64,000 nucleotides of DNA from Jejuia algarum (GTDB lineage: Bacteria; Bacteroidota; Bacteroidia; Flavobacteriales; Flavobacteriaceae), in NCBI GenBank assembly GCA_947495775.1, contig CANMAQ010000013.1, positions 62,001 through 126,000 of the forward strand. Reading direction: 5' to 3'. Positions 36,942 to 45,381 of this stretch are shown here, in pieces. Position 1 is the first letter of the stretch; each line of letters starts with the position of its first letter. Both the position numbers and the translations under genes were made by a program. The notes below the pieces were generated by a model. The model was not told where the DNA came from and did no database searches. It saw only the letters and a list, made by a program, of their open reading frames with translations.

Positions 36942-38618
36942 ATGAATATGAAAAATGTAACAATATTCAGGGCACTGTTGATTATGGTCGTATCTGTTAC
37001 AACATTTAGTTGTAAAAAATCTTCTAGTTCAAGAAATAGCTCGAGGGCCACAGGATGGCAAATAAATAGTCGCGAAGGTGGTTTTCAATACAATACTAAT
37101 TTTAGAGAACAGGAAACCTCACCTGGTCTGGTATTTATAGAAGGGGGTACTTTCACAAAGGGACGTGTTCAAGATGATGTCATGCATGATTGGAACAACA
37201 CCCCATCACAACAACATGTACAGTCTTTTTATATGGATGAAACAGAGGTTACCAACCTTATGTACGTTGAATATTTAGATTATATAAAGAAATTATATCC
37301 GCCAGAAGATGAGCTTTACAAAAACATATACCATGGTATAGTTCCTGACACTTTAGTTTGGAGAAACCGTTTAGGTTTTAACGAAGTAATGACAGAGAAT
37401 TACCTGAGGCACCCTGCCTATGCAGAATATCCTGTTGTTGGTGTAAGCTGGATTCAAGCTGTGGAATATTCAAACTGGCGTACAGATCGCGTTAACGAAT
37501 TAAATCTAGACCGAAATGGCTTTAGAGACATTAATTTAGCAGAACAAGATCCTGAAACTATTTTTAACACAGACCGTTATAAAGTAGATCCAAGTGCTTA
37601 TGATAATGGTGAAGACAACAGAAGAAATAGAAATGTAAGAGTAGATGCTGAAGGTAATGAAAGTGGTATTTACGCTTCTATGGAAACTGGTGTTATAGGG
37701 CCTAAATACAGACTTCCAACTGAAACAGAATGGGAATATGCAGCATTAGGTTTAAGTGAATTAAGAAGCTATAATTTATACAGAGGTCGTAAAAAATACC
37801 CATGGGATGGCCAGTACACACGTTCTGGATCGCGTAAATACCGCGGTGACCAACTTGCCAACTTTAAGCAAGGAAAAGGAGATTACGGTGGAATAGCAGG
37901 ATGGAGTGATGATGGTGCAGATATAACTAATGCCGTTAAATCTTACGAGCCTAATGATTATGGCTTATATGATATGGCTGGAAACGTAGCCGAATGGGTA
38001 GCTGATGTTTACAGACCTATAGTTGACGATGAATTTAATGATTTCAATTATTACCGAGGTAATGTCTATACAAAGAATGCTATTAATGAAGATGGCACGA
38101 TTAAGGTTGTTACTTCTGACGAGATTCTTTACGATACATTGTCTAACGGAAAAGTAATTGCTAGAAACTTACCAGGAGAAATTGTAAAGGTTAACGTAGA
38201 TGAAAATGAAACATACTTAAGACCTAATTTCGACAGAGCTAATAACATCAACTTTAGAGATGGAGACAAACGATCTTCTCGCAATTTTGAAAGCTTTGGA
38301 GACGACGATTTAAACGAAGAAGGAGATATTCAAGACAAGGAAACACGTAAAATGTACAATTCACCTAAACACTCTATTAGAAGGGATTCTTTAGGAAACA
38401 TCATTCGTGAGTTCGATAAGTCTAACACGAGAACCTCTCTTATAAACGATGAAGTTAGAGTATATAAAGGTGGCTCTTGGAAAGATAGAGAGTACTGGTT
38501 AGATCCAGCACAAAGACGTTACTTCCCACAAGATATGGCAACAGATTATATCGGGTTTAGATGTGCAATGTCTAGGTTAGGCTCTAAATCTAAAGTAAAA
38601 AATAAAACAAAAGGCTAA
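36942..38618 (+). CDS. gldJ: Gliding motility lipoprotein GldJ
   Basis: Outer-membrane-associated lipoprotein required for gliding and stable type IX secretion in flavobacteria, 558 residues. The lipobox VTTFSC gives Cys24. A SUMF1/formylglycine-enzyme-like domain covers most of the protein: GLVFIEGGTFTKGR, FYMDETEVTNLMYVEYL, YPVVGVSWIQAVEYSNWR, YRLPTETEWEYAALG, MAGNVAEWVADVY and, after a long insert, VYKGGSWKDR and YIGFRCAMSR. An ATG at 36948 two codons on is an equally good start. It is divergent from porU-porV, sharing a 266-base control region, and is followed by murF. Confidence 0.93.
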   Translation: MNMKNVTIFRALLIMVVSVTTFSCKKSSSSRNSSRATGWQINSREGGFQYNTNFREQETSPGLVFIEGGTFTKGRVQDDVMHDWNNTPSQQHVQSFYMDETEVTNLMYVEYLDYIKKLYPPEDELYKNIYHGIVPDTLVWRNRLGFNEVMTENYLRHPAYAEYPVVGVSWIQAVEYSNWRTDRVNELNLDRNGFRDINLAEQDPETIFNTDRYKVDPSAYDNGEDNRRNRNVRVDAEGNESGIYASMETGVIGPKYRLPTETEWEYAALGLSELRSYNLYRGRKKYPWDGQYTRSGSRKYRGDQLANFKQGKGDYGGIAGWSDDGADITNAVKSYEPNDYGLYDMAGNVAEWVADVYRPIVDDEFNDFNYYRGNVYTKNAINEDGTIKVVTSDEILYDTLSNGKVIARNLPGEIVKVNVDENETYLRPNFDRANNINFRDGDKRSSRNFESFGDDDLNEEGDIQDKETRKMYNSPKHSIRRDSLGNIIREFDKSNTRTSLINDEVRVYKGGSWKDREYWLDPAQRRYFPQDMATDYIGFRCAMSRLGSKSKVKNKTKG

Positions 38619-38641
38619 TAAAAAAACCTTATCGATAATAC

Positions 38642-38674
38642 AAAAGTCCTGATGTTAAATCAGGACTTTTTTTT
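38642..38674 (+). terminator. Terminator after gldJ, immediately before murF
   Basis: AAAAGTCCTGAT pairs with ATCAGGACTTTT and is followed by a T run. Only about 12 bases separate it from the murF ATG. Confidence 0.88.
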
Positions 38675-38685
38675 ATTTTTATTTC

Positions 38686-39966
38686 ATGAATATAGATGCA
38701 TTACATCAGCTATTTTTAGAGTGTAACTCTATTAATACGGATACCAGAAAACTACAAGAAGGAGATTTATTTTTTGCATTAAAAGGCGCTACTTTTAATG
38801 GGAATGCTTACGCAGCTCAAGCCCTTAATAAAGGGGCTAAATTTGCGGTTATAGACGAAGCCTCATACGCAATACCTAATAAAACAATTCTTGTTACAGA
38901 TGTTCTTGAAACGCTTCAAGAACTGGCTAATTACCATCGTAAGCATCTAAAAATTCCTGTTATAGCTCTAACAGGAAGCAATGGCAAAACAACAACTAAA
39001 GAACTCATTAATGCTGTACTTTCTAAGCGTTTTGAAACCACAGCCACGATAGGCAACTTAAATAACCATATTGGAGTACCGCTAACCCTACTCCAAATGA
39101 CCACCGCTACAGAAATAGGCATTGTTGAAATGGGCGCCAACCATCAAAACGAGATTTCGTTTTTATGCCGTATTGCAGCACCAGACTATGGACTTATCAC
39201 CAATTTTGGTAAAGCACATTTAGAAGGCTTTGGAGGTGTTGAGGGGGTTATAAAGGGTAAGAGCGAAATGTACAGCTACTTGAAACAAGCAAACAAAACC
39301 ATTTTTGTTAATGCAAACGACCCCATTCAAGTCGAAAACACACAATTAGCCACGACATACCGTTTTGGCGACTCTAAAACACATACAGACGTAAGTATAG
39401 ATTTTGTGAATGCGCAACCCTTTGTAAATTGTAAGTATAATGGTCTTACCATTAAAAGCAACTTAATAGGGGATTATAACTTTAACAATATAGCTGTAGC
39501 CATAGCTATAGGCGCTTACTTTAAAATTCCAGCTCCAATACTTAAAGATGCTATAGAAGGCTATATCCCAACCAACAACCGTTCACAAATTATACATAAA
39601 GCTGGACACCATATCATCTTAGATGCTTACAATGCCAATCCTACTAGTATGACTGCCGCACTTCATAACTTAGAGCGACAAGAGGGCTCTAAAATTGCGA
39701 TTTTAGGAGACATGTTCGAATTGGGGGATGCTGCAGCTAACGAACACCAAAGCATTGCAGATCTCGCTGCCCAACTATCTATTGATGCAATATTCTTAAT
39801 TGGTGACAATTTTAACGCTATTAAACCTCTAACATCGAAAATAATATGTCTTAAAACGATTTCCAATCTAAAGCAAGAATTAGAAGCGCTACATTTAAAA
39901 AACAGTACGCTTTTAATTAAAGGCTCTAGAGGCATGGCTTTAGAACGTGTTTTAGATACCCTATAA
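38686..39966 (+). CDS. murF: UDP-MurNAc-tripeptide - D-Ala-D-Ala ligase
   Basis: Cytoplasmic Mur ligase adding D-Ala-D-Ala to the peptidoglycan precursor, 426 residues. The ATP-binding loop ALTGSNGKTTTKEL is at about residues 95-108. The substrate domain has NTDTRKLQEGDLFFALKG near the N-terminus. LDAYNANPTSM and LGDMFELGDAANEHQ-type motifs (here LGDMFELGDAA) mark the C-terminal part. The start codon lies directly behind the gldJ terminator, so expression needs read-through or a promoter within the terminator region. Confidence 0.95.
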   Translation: MNIDALHQLFLECNSINTDTRKLQEGDLFFALKGATFNGNAYAAQALNKGAKFAVIDEASYAIPNKTILVTDVLETLQELANYHRKHLKIPVIALTGSNGKTTTKELINAVLSKRFETTATIGNLNNHIGVPLTLLQMTTATEIGIVEMGANHQNEISFLCRIAAPDYGLITNFGKAHLEGFGGVEGVIKGKSEMYSYLKQANKTIFVNANDPIQVENTQLATTYRFGDSKTHTDVSIDFVNAQPFVNCKYNGLTIKSNLIGDYNFNNIAVAIAIGAYFKIPAPILKDAIEGYIPTNNRSQIIHKAGHHIILDAYNANPTSMTAALHNLERQEGSKIAILGDMFELGDAAANEHQSIADLAAQLSIDAIFLIGDNFNAIKPLTSKIICLKTISNLKQELEALHLKNSTLLIKGSRGMALERVLDTL

Positions 39967-40086
39967 TACATCGCATTCCATACCCCATTTGAGCCAAATT
40001 ATTGACTTTATTAGAATCCTATTAATTGTATTTCTTTATAACCACTGATCTACATGTAATCGTGGCGCATAAAAAACGAAACACGC

Positions 40087-40578
40087 TTATTGTACTTCCT
40101 GTAGTATAACCGTTCCTGTTTCTGATTTATTAACACCTATTGCAAAATTAGGACGTGTGCTATAATTCTGCTTCTCCCCAGTGGTATACATATATGTCAA
40201 AACAAGCTGTCCTTTGGCATTTCTTTCTAGTGTTTTAGGCGCTAAAGTCGTACTTAAATCTGTCGTTGGTTTAATCACAGCCATGACGTACTGCTTAGAG
40301 AAATCAATTTTAGTAGGTTGGCCTCCTGCTCCAGAACTGCCTGCCATACCAAATACGGTCTCAAAATCTTCTGCCGTTTCTATTTTAACAAACCCAATGC
40401 GTTTTGCCGTGTTTTTAACAAAGTAGTTTTCTATTCCAATAAAAGGTATAGCACCAACTTTTGGCGCTATGGTCTCTGTAGTGTCTTGTGGGTGTTTGTC
40501 ACTTTCTTTTTTGCTATTTTGGCATCCCGTTAGGAACAAACTTATTGTTGCAGCCAGTGTTAAAAATGATTTCGTCAT
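40087..40578 (-). CDS. Uncharacterised lipoprotein
   Basis: A 163-residue lipoprotein I do not recognise. The signal peptide ends with lipobox LFLTGC (Cys19) followed by NSKKESDK, a charged linker. The mature part is a small globular domain with FETVFGMAGSSGAGGQPTKI at about residues 76-95 and a β-rich C-terminus. It is transcribed alone and is convergent with murF. No catalytic motif is visible. Confidence 0.75.
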   Translation of the reverse strand: MTKSFLTLAATISLFLTGCQNSKKESDKHPQDTTETIAPKVGAIPFIGIENYFVKNTAKRIGFVKIETAEDFETVFGMAGSSGAGGQPTKIDFSKQYVMAVIKPTTDLSTTLAPKTLERNAKGQLVLTYMYTTGEKQNYSTRPNFAIGVNKSETGTVILQEVQ

Positions 40579-40966
40579 AAGTATATGATTTTAAAAATGT
40601 TAGCGTTATAATTTCTAGTCCTTCTCTTTAATAAGATATTGAATACCTATACCCTCTTAAATTGTTAAAGGTACTTTTAAAGTATATTATTGATTAGTGT
40701 TCCATTAATACTCAAAGTTAGCAAATAAATCTGAAGAACTTTCTCAAGCAGATTTAATCTTATGTCATTCCAAAGGCAATTAAGAGGCCAGAAAAAACTA
40801 ACCTTCTTCACTAACAAACTAATAGCATCCTAAATCTGTTTTAAGCAATCTCTTACAGGCCTTTAATCTACTTAGTGAAGTCTATGAAAAGCAAAAAAAG
40901 AATACTCCCTAACCGCTTCGTAGCTATTTGTTCAAAAAAACGTCTAGTCATAACACCTTTAAGCAC
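40579..40966. other. Intergenic region with no recognised content
   Basis: About 390 bases between the lipoprotein gene and the Phe/Tyr operon terminator. No open frame, RNA fold or clear promoter motif stands out. Confidence 0.5.
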
Positions 40967-41000
40967 AAAAAAAGCTTCCCGAGATCGAGAAGCTTTTTTT
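40967..41000 (-). terminator. Terminator of the Phe/Tyr operon
   Basis: AAAAAAAGCTTC pairs with GAAGCTTTTTTT, and the inner CGA/TCG extends the stem past a C-A mismatch. It lies just past the stop of the last operon gene on the minus strand. Confidence 0.9.
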
Positions 41001-41022
41001 AGATACTAAGATGGGCTCTAAC

Positions 41023-42105
41023 CTATCCGTTAATCACTTTTTCTTGGTGATTAATAGATTCTTGGTGTACTGCTTTAAACATTTTTAAGATGAATTCTTC
41101 ACTTAAGCCATGCTGCTCTCCTTCTAATACCATTTTACCTAAAATTTCATTCCAACGCTTCGACTGTAATACGGCAACGTTCTTTTGTTTTTTAAGTTTT
41201 CCAATCGCATCAGAGTTTTTCATACGTTGTCCTAATAAACCAAGGATTTGGTTATCTACAACATCAATCTGTGCTCTTAGGTTATTTAAGGCACTGTTAT
41301 ATTCTTCCTCTTCATTAGACTCTTTTCTAATTTTCAAATCTTTCATGATTTGAATTAAAGTTGCTGGTGTGACTTGCTGTGCAGCATCACTCCATGCATT
41401 TTCAGGATCGTAATGTGTTTCTATCATTAAACCATCAAAGTTCAAATCTAATGCGGTTTGAGACACATCAAAAATCATTTCTCTATTCCCTGTAATATGT
41501 GAAGGATCGTTTATTAATGGAATGTCTGGGTATTTATTTTGAAATTCGATCGCCATTTGCCATTCTGGAATATTACGGTATTTTGTTTTTTGGTACGTAG
41601 AGAACCCTCTATGGATAGCACCAATATTTTTAACACCAGAACTGTAAATACGCTCTATACCCCCTAACCATAATGATAAATCTGGGTTTACAGGGTTTTT
41701 AACCAATACAGGCTTATCTGTACCGTCTAAAGCATCTGCTATTTCTTGCATTATGAAAGGAGATACCGTAGAACGTGCACCAATCCATAACATATCAATA
41801 TCGTGCTCTAAAGCCAATTTTACGTGTGCTGCATTAGCAACTTCGGTACATACTTTCATACCTGTCTCTGCTTTTACCTTTTGCAACCACTTTAAGCCTA
41901 ATGCACCAACACCTTCAAAGTTCCCTGGACGTGTTCTTGGTTTCCAGATACCTGCTCTAAAGTAACTTACATCAGTATCCTTAAGCTCATGAGCTATTTT
42001 CAATACTTGCTCTTCTGTTTCTGCACTACAAGGCCCTGCAATTACTAAGGGATGATCTAAATTTAAATCATCTAACCAGGTTCTCATTTCTTTGTTGTTT
42101 TCCAT
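41023..42105 (-). CDS. Bifunctional DAHP synthase - chorismate mutase
   Basis: A 360-residue fusion. The N-terminal 265 residues are a type Iβ (KDO8P-like) DAHP synthase with VIAGPCSAETEEQV, FRAGIWKPRTRPGNFEG and LINDPSHITGNREM. The last 90 residues are an AroQ-type chorismate mutase with LRAQIDVVDNQILGLLGQRM. It supplies the first shikimate step and the prephenate branch point. The ATG at 42103-42105 is preferred over a start seven codons upstream. It is the last gene of the pheA-aminotransferase-tyrA operon. Fusion to the mutase commonly lets prephenate or the end products feed back on the synthase; which applies here cannot be seen. Confidence 0.93.
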   Translation of the reverse strand: MENNKEMRTWLDDLNLDHPLVIAGPCSAETEEQVLKIAHELKDTDVSYFRAGIWKPRTRPGNFEGVGALGLKWLQKVKAETGMKVCTEVANAAHVKLALEHDIDMLWIGARSTVSPFIMQEIADALDGTDKPVLVKNPVNPDLSLWLGGIERIYSSGVKNIGAIHRGFSTYQKTKYRNIPEWQMAIEFQNKYPDIPLINDPSHITGNREMIFDVSQTALDLNFDGLMIETHYDPENAWSDAAQQVTPATLIQIMKDLKIRKESNEEEEYNSALNNLRAQIDVVDNQILGLLGQRMKNSDAIGKLKKQKNVAVLQSKRWNEILGKMVLEGEQHGLSEEFILKMFKAVHQESINHQEKVING

Positions 42106-42205
42106 AATGTTTAATAATAAATTCAAAAATCAAATTCCAAACCCCTATCGTCTACTTTTTTTAGGTTTACCATGGAATTTGGCATTTAATAATTGGTAAA
42201 ATCGT

Positions 42206-43057
42206 TTAATGTATTCCGTTTAATATTTCTTTTATATAATTCGCATTTTTCATCTCATCAAAAATAGCATCGTAAGCGTCTGCTTTCATCAACTCTTTAA
42301 AATGAGTGAGATTGGCAATATATTCTTCTAATGTTTCTACGACATTGGCTTTATTTTGCTTAAAAATAGGCGTCCACATCTCTGGTGAACTTTTAGCGAG
42401 TCTTACTGTGGAAGCAAAACCACTGCCCGCCATATCAAAAATATCGCGCTCGTTTTTCTCTTTATCTATAACTGTTTTACCCAACATAAATGAACTTATG
42501 TGTGATAAATGCGATACATAAGCAATATGCTTATCGTGCTCTGCAGGATTCATATAGCGAATGCGCATGCCAATATCTGTAAATAGTTTTAACGCTTTTT
42601 CTTGCAGCTTGAATGTGGTTTTTTCTACCTCACAAACAATATTGGTCTTGCCTTTAAACAAGCCTGCTATTGCTGCTGTTGGGCCAGAATGTTCTGTTCC
42701 TGCAATAGGGTGCATGGCTAAAAAATTTCTGCGCTTAGGGTGGTTAGCAACAACCTCGCAAATGGCTTCTTTTGTAGATCCTGCATCGACCACCAAACCT
42801 GTATCTGGTATTTTATCTAAAATGGTAGGTAACAGCTTTACTGTAGCATCTACAGGAATAGAAACGATCACTAAATCGGCATGTTTTAAATCGTCTAAGG
42901 TTGCTTTTTTATCAATTAAGCCTAACTCTAAAGCTTTATTAAGGGTTGCTTCTTTTCTACTAATACCATGAATCACCATCTCTGGATTATTCTTTTTAAT
43001 ATCAATAGCAAGACTACCTCCTATTAAACCTATTCCTATAGCGTATATATTTTTCAT
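42206..43057 (-). CDS. tyrA: Prephenate dehydrogenase
   Basis: NAD(P)-dependent prephenate dehydrogenase of 283 residues, leading to tyrosine. The cofactor site is IGIGLIGGSLAID near the N-terminus. Catalytic-region motifs are HPIAGTEHSGP at about residues 121-131 and HDKHIAYVSHLSH at about 179-191, carrying the conserved histidines. No chorismate mutase or ACT domain is attached; the mutase is fused to the DAHP synthase downstream. It lies between the aminotransferase and DAHP synthase genes. Confidence 0.94.
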   Translation of the reverse strand: MKNIYAIGIGLIGGSLAIDIKKNNPEMVIHGISRKEATLNKALELGLIDKKATLDDLKHADLVIVSIPVDATVKLLPTILDKIPDTGLVVDAGSTKEAICEVVANHPKRRNFLAMHPIAGTEHSGPTAAIAGLFKGKTNIVCEVEKTTFKLQEKALKLFTDIGMRIRYMNPAEHDKHIAYVSHLSHISSFMLGKTVIDKEKNERDIFDMAGSGFASTVRLAKSSPEMWTPIFKQNKANVVETLEEYIANLTHFKELMKADAYDAIFDEMKNANYIKEILNGIH

Positions 43058-43131
43058 GTCGTTATCTAACCGTTCTCAAAACGCCAGTACTATTTTTTAT
43101 ATCTTATTCTTTTTTTCAATACGTCTTATAG

Positions 43132-44277
43132 CTACTGCACTCTAGCTATAGCTTCTTCCAGCACTTCTGTTGTTGCACATAGCGAAAATCTAATATAACC
43201 TTCGCCTTGAGTCCCAAAAATAGTACCAGGTGTAATGAATATATGGTTCTCTTTTAAAACGAGATCTATAAATTCTTCAGCCTTTAAATGTGCTGGCAAT
43301 TTGGCCCAAACAAACAAGCCTGTCGCTTCTTCATCGTATGTGCAATTTAATGCTTCGGCTAACTTCCATACCAAGTTACGGCGCTTTCTATAAACACTAT
43401 TAAGTGTCACATACCACATTTCAGAACATTTTAAAGCTTCTATAGCACCTTTCTGTATGCCATAAAACATTCCAGAATCCATATTACTTTTTACTTTTAA
43501 AACATTGCTAATATGCTCATGGCTTCCCAAAACCATTCCAACACGCCAACCAGCCATATTAAAGGTTTTACTTAGGGAATTTAATTCTAAGCATACCTCT
43601 TTAGCACCTTCTACAGCTAAGATGCTTGTTGGGCTATCATTCAATACAAAACTATATGGATTGTCATTTACAATTAAAATATGGTACTTCTTAGCAAATG
43701 CCACTAAGGCTTTAAATAGCGTTTCTGTTGGCTTTGCACCCGTAGGCATATGCGGATAATTTACCCACATTAATTTCACCTTACTTAAATCTGTTTGCTC
43801 TAAAGCATCCAAATCTGGCATCCAATTGTTCGCAGCATCCAAATTATACAATACCCCTTTAGCGCCTACTAACTTTGTTACCGATTGGTATGTGGGATAC
43901 CCTGGGTTAGGGATAAGGACCTCATCACCTTCGTTAAGGTAAGCCATAGAAATGTGCATAATGCCCTCTTTACTCCCCATTAAAGGTAACACCTCATTGG
44001 TCGCGTTTAAGCGCACATTAAAATGTGTTTTGTAGAAGTCTACGATAGCCTCTCGCAATTCTGGAAGTCCTTGGTAGCTTTGATATTTATGCGCGGTTGG
44101 GTCTAACAAACTATTTGCGATAGCTTCTATGACCTTCTGGGGCGGTTGCATATCTGGGCTACCTATACCTAAGTTAATGATAGGCTTGCCACTTGCTATA
44201 AGTAATCCTACTTCTCGTAATTTCTTAGAGAAATAGTATTCTTCTACAGTATGTAAACGTTTTGCAACTTCAATCAT
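43132..44277 (-). CDS. Class I/II pyridoxal-phosphate aminotransferase
   Basis: Fold type I aminotransferase of 381 residues, similar to aspartate/aromatic and LL-diaminopimelate-type enzymes. Visible are NLGIGSPDMQPP, PLMGSKEGIMH, NPGYPTYQSV, NYPHMPTGA and the PLP lysine in LNSLSKTFNMAGWRVG. Its position between pheA and tyrA points to the last transamination of phenylpyruvate and 4-hydroxyphenylpyruvate. The start overlaps the pheA stop by four bases (ATGA). Confidence 0.92.
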   Translation of the reverse strand: MIEVAKRLHTVEEYYFSKKLREVGLLIASGKPIINLGIGSPDMQPPQKVIEAIANSLLDPTAHKYQSYQGLPELREAIVDFYKTHFNVRLNATNEVLPLMGSKEGIMHISMAYLNEGDEVLIPNPGYPTYQSVTKLVGAKGVLYNLDAANNWMPDLDALEQTDLSKVKLMWVNYPHMPTGAKPTETLFKALVAFAKKYHILIVNDNPYSFVLNDSPTSILAVEGAKEVCLELNSLSKTFNMAGWRVGMVLGSHEHISNVLKVKSNMDSGMFYGIQKGAIEALKCSEMWYVTLNSVYRKRRNLVWKLAEALNCTYDEEATGLFVWAKLPAHLKAEEFIDLVLKENHIFITPGTIFGTQGEGYIRFSLCATTEVLEEAIARVQ

Positions 44278-45101
44278 AACTTTGCATTTTTATATTCTCC
44301 CAAAACATTAAAGCTTTGTCCCATGATTTCTATTATTGATTTTGCTTTAGAAAAATCTTCATAAGCATCGAAAGTTACGTCTACAAAAAACGCATACTTC
44401 CAAGGGGTTTCTATAATTGGTAAGGATTGTATTTTGGTTAAATTTAATCTACAATCGCTCATCACATTTAACAACGTCGCCAAACTTCCGCGTTTGTGAT
44501 CTGCTACAAATCGAATTGAGGCTTTATTTATCGCAGTTTGCGGTACTTCGCCATTGGCTCGCTTTACAATTACAAAACGTGTTTCGTTGTGTTTAATCGT
44601 TTGTATGCTATGCGCCAAAACATCCAATTCAAAAATAGTTGCTGCCATTACACTCGCTATAGCGCCTACATGGGGCAATTGGTGTTTTTGAATGCGTTCT
44701 GCCACCTCAGCCGTATCCTTATCTTCTACTAATTTTATGTGTGGGTGTTTTTTAAAAAACGCTTTACACTGTAGTAATGCCATAGGATGCGAGTACACTT
44801 CTTTTATATCTGCAATACTTTGGCCTGGTAATGCCATTAAATTATGTTGGATATCTAAATAATGCTCGCCAACAATATGTAGGGCATGATCGTTTATCAG
44901 TGCATAATTTGGTATAATAGATCCTGCTATAGAATTCTCTAATGCCATAATTGCAGCATCGCATTCTTGTTTAGTCAAGGCCTCTACCACTCTATCAAAC
45001 GTCATACATTCGATGATATCTACAGGGGTTTCAAAAAACTCCTGCGATACAATGTGATGGAAAGATCCTCTTGCTCCTTGTATGGCTACCGTATGTATCA
45101 T
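44274..45101 (-). CDS. pheA: Prephenate dehydratase
   Basis: Converts prephenate to phenylpyruvate, 275 residues. The catalytic domain covers about 1-185 with IQGARGSFHH and the NETRFVIVKR motif carrying the catalytic TRF threonine-arginine. A C-terminal ACT domain follows. The ACT motif that is ESRP in E. coli-type enzymes reads KIQSLPI here. There is no fused chorismate mutase. It is the first gene of the operon, and its ATG directly abuts the T tract of the attenuator. Confidence 0.94.
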   Translation of the reverse strand: MIHTVAIQGARGSFHHIVSQEFFETPVDIIECMTFDRVVEALTKQECDAAIMALENSIAGSIIPNYALINDHALHIVGEHYLDIQHNLMALPGQSIADIKEVYSHPMALLQCKAFFKKHPHIKLVEDKDTAEVAERIQKHQLPHVGAIASVMAATIFELDVLAHSIQTIKHNETRFVIVKRANGEVPQTAINKASIRFVADHKRGSLATLLNVMSDCRLNLTKIQSLPIIETPWKYAFFVDVTFDAYEDFSKAKSIIEIMGQSFNVLGEYKNAKL

Positions 45102-45131
45102 AAAAAAAAGTCCCGATTTTCATCGAGACTT
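45102..45131 (-). terminator. Attenuator terminator ahead of pheA
   Basis: AAGTCTCGAT pairs with ATCGGGACTT over ten base pairs (one U-G wobble) around a GAAA loop. The T run ends at 45102, immediately before the ATG of pheA. This is an intrinsic terminator placed so that it must be read through for the operon to be expressed. Confidence 0.88.
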
Positions 45132-45172
45132 ATATTAAATTTTATAGTTAAAATTACACATATAATGTCTCG
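45124..45172 (-). promoter_or_regulatory. Antiterminator stem of the pheA attenuator
   Basis: The segment 45160-45172, inside the leader ORF, pairs with 45124-45135: CGAGAC plus TTATAT against ATATAAGTCTCG, twelve base pairs with a single bulged A. It uses the left arm of the terminator, so the two structures exclude each other. Ribosome stalling on the Phe/Tyr run upstream would leave this segment free to pair and allow read-through. Confidence 0.8.
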
Positions 45173-45234
45173 CATCTATTGCTAAAAAAGAAATAGAAGA
45201 AGTTAAAATATGTATAAAAAGCTGTTGTTCTCAT
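45154..45234 (-). CDS. Phe/Tyr-rich attenuation leader peptide
   Basis: A 26-codon open frame with ATG at 45232-45234 and TAA at 45154-45156, 53 bases before pheA. It holds 7 Phe and 4 Tyr, with the core YTYFNFFYFFF at residues 7-17. Its last codons overlap the antiterminator left arm. This is the expected form of a leader peptide that senses charged tRNA-Phe and tRNA-Tyr. The composition could arise in part from the low-GC context, but the location, the terminator and the competing stem together make chance unlikely. Confidence 0.8.
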   Translation of the reverse strand: MRTTAFYTYFNFFYFFFSNRCETLYV

Positions 45235-45244
45235 AATTACGCCG

Positions 45245-45252
45245 CTAAATTA
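45245..45252 (-). promoter_or_regulatory. Possible -7 motif for the pheA leader transcript
   Basis: TAATTTAG on the minus strand is one base off TAnnTTTG. If used, transcription would start only a few bases before the leader-peptide ATG. This is weak evidence. Confidence 0.3.
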
Positions 45253-45355
45253 AATATTATTTTATGAAATAAAAACACATTAAAACCTTTTTTTTATAGT
45301 TTCTAAAAAGTTTTAAAGAATCTATAGTAAAATTCTAATTATGTTAGAGAATCAT

Positions 45356-45363
45356 TATTTTTG
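45356..45363 (+). promoter_or_regulatory. -7 promoter motif for gldA
   Basis: TATTTTTG matches TAnnTTTG, 18 bases before the gldA ATG at 45382. It overlaps a TTG at 45361 that could be mistaken for the start. Confidence 0.55.
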
Positions 45364-45381
45364 ACAAAACAATTCCTCGAT

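Noticed and set aside
42561..42971. 136-codon open frame on the + strand opposite tyrA
   Set aside because: Shadow of tyrA codons without domain resemblance.
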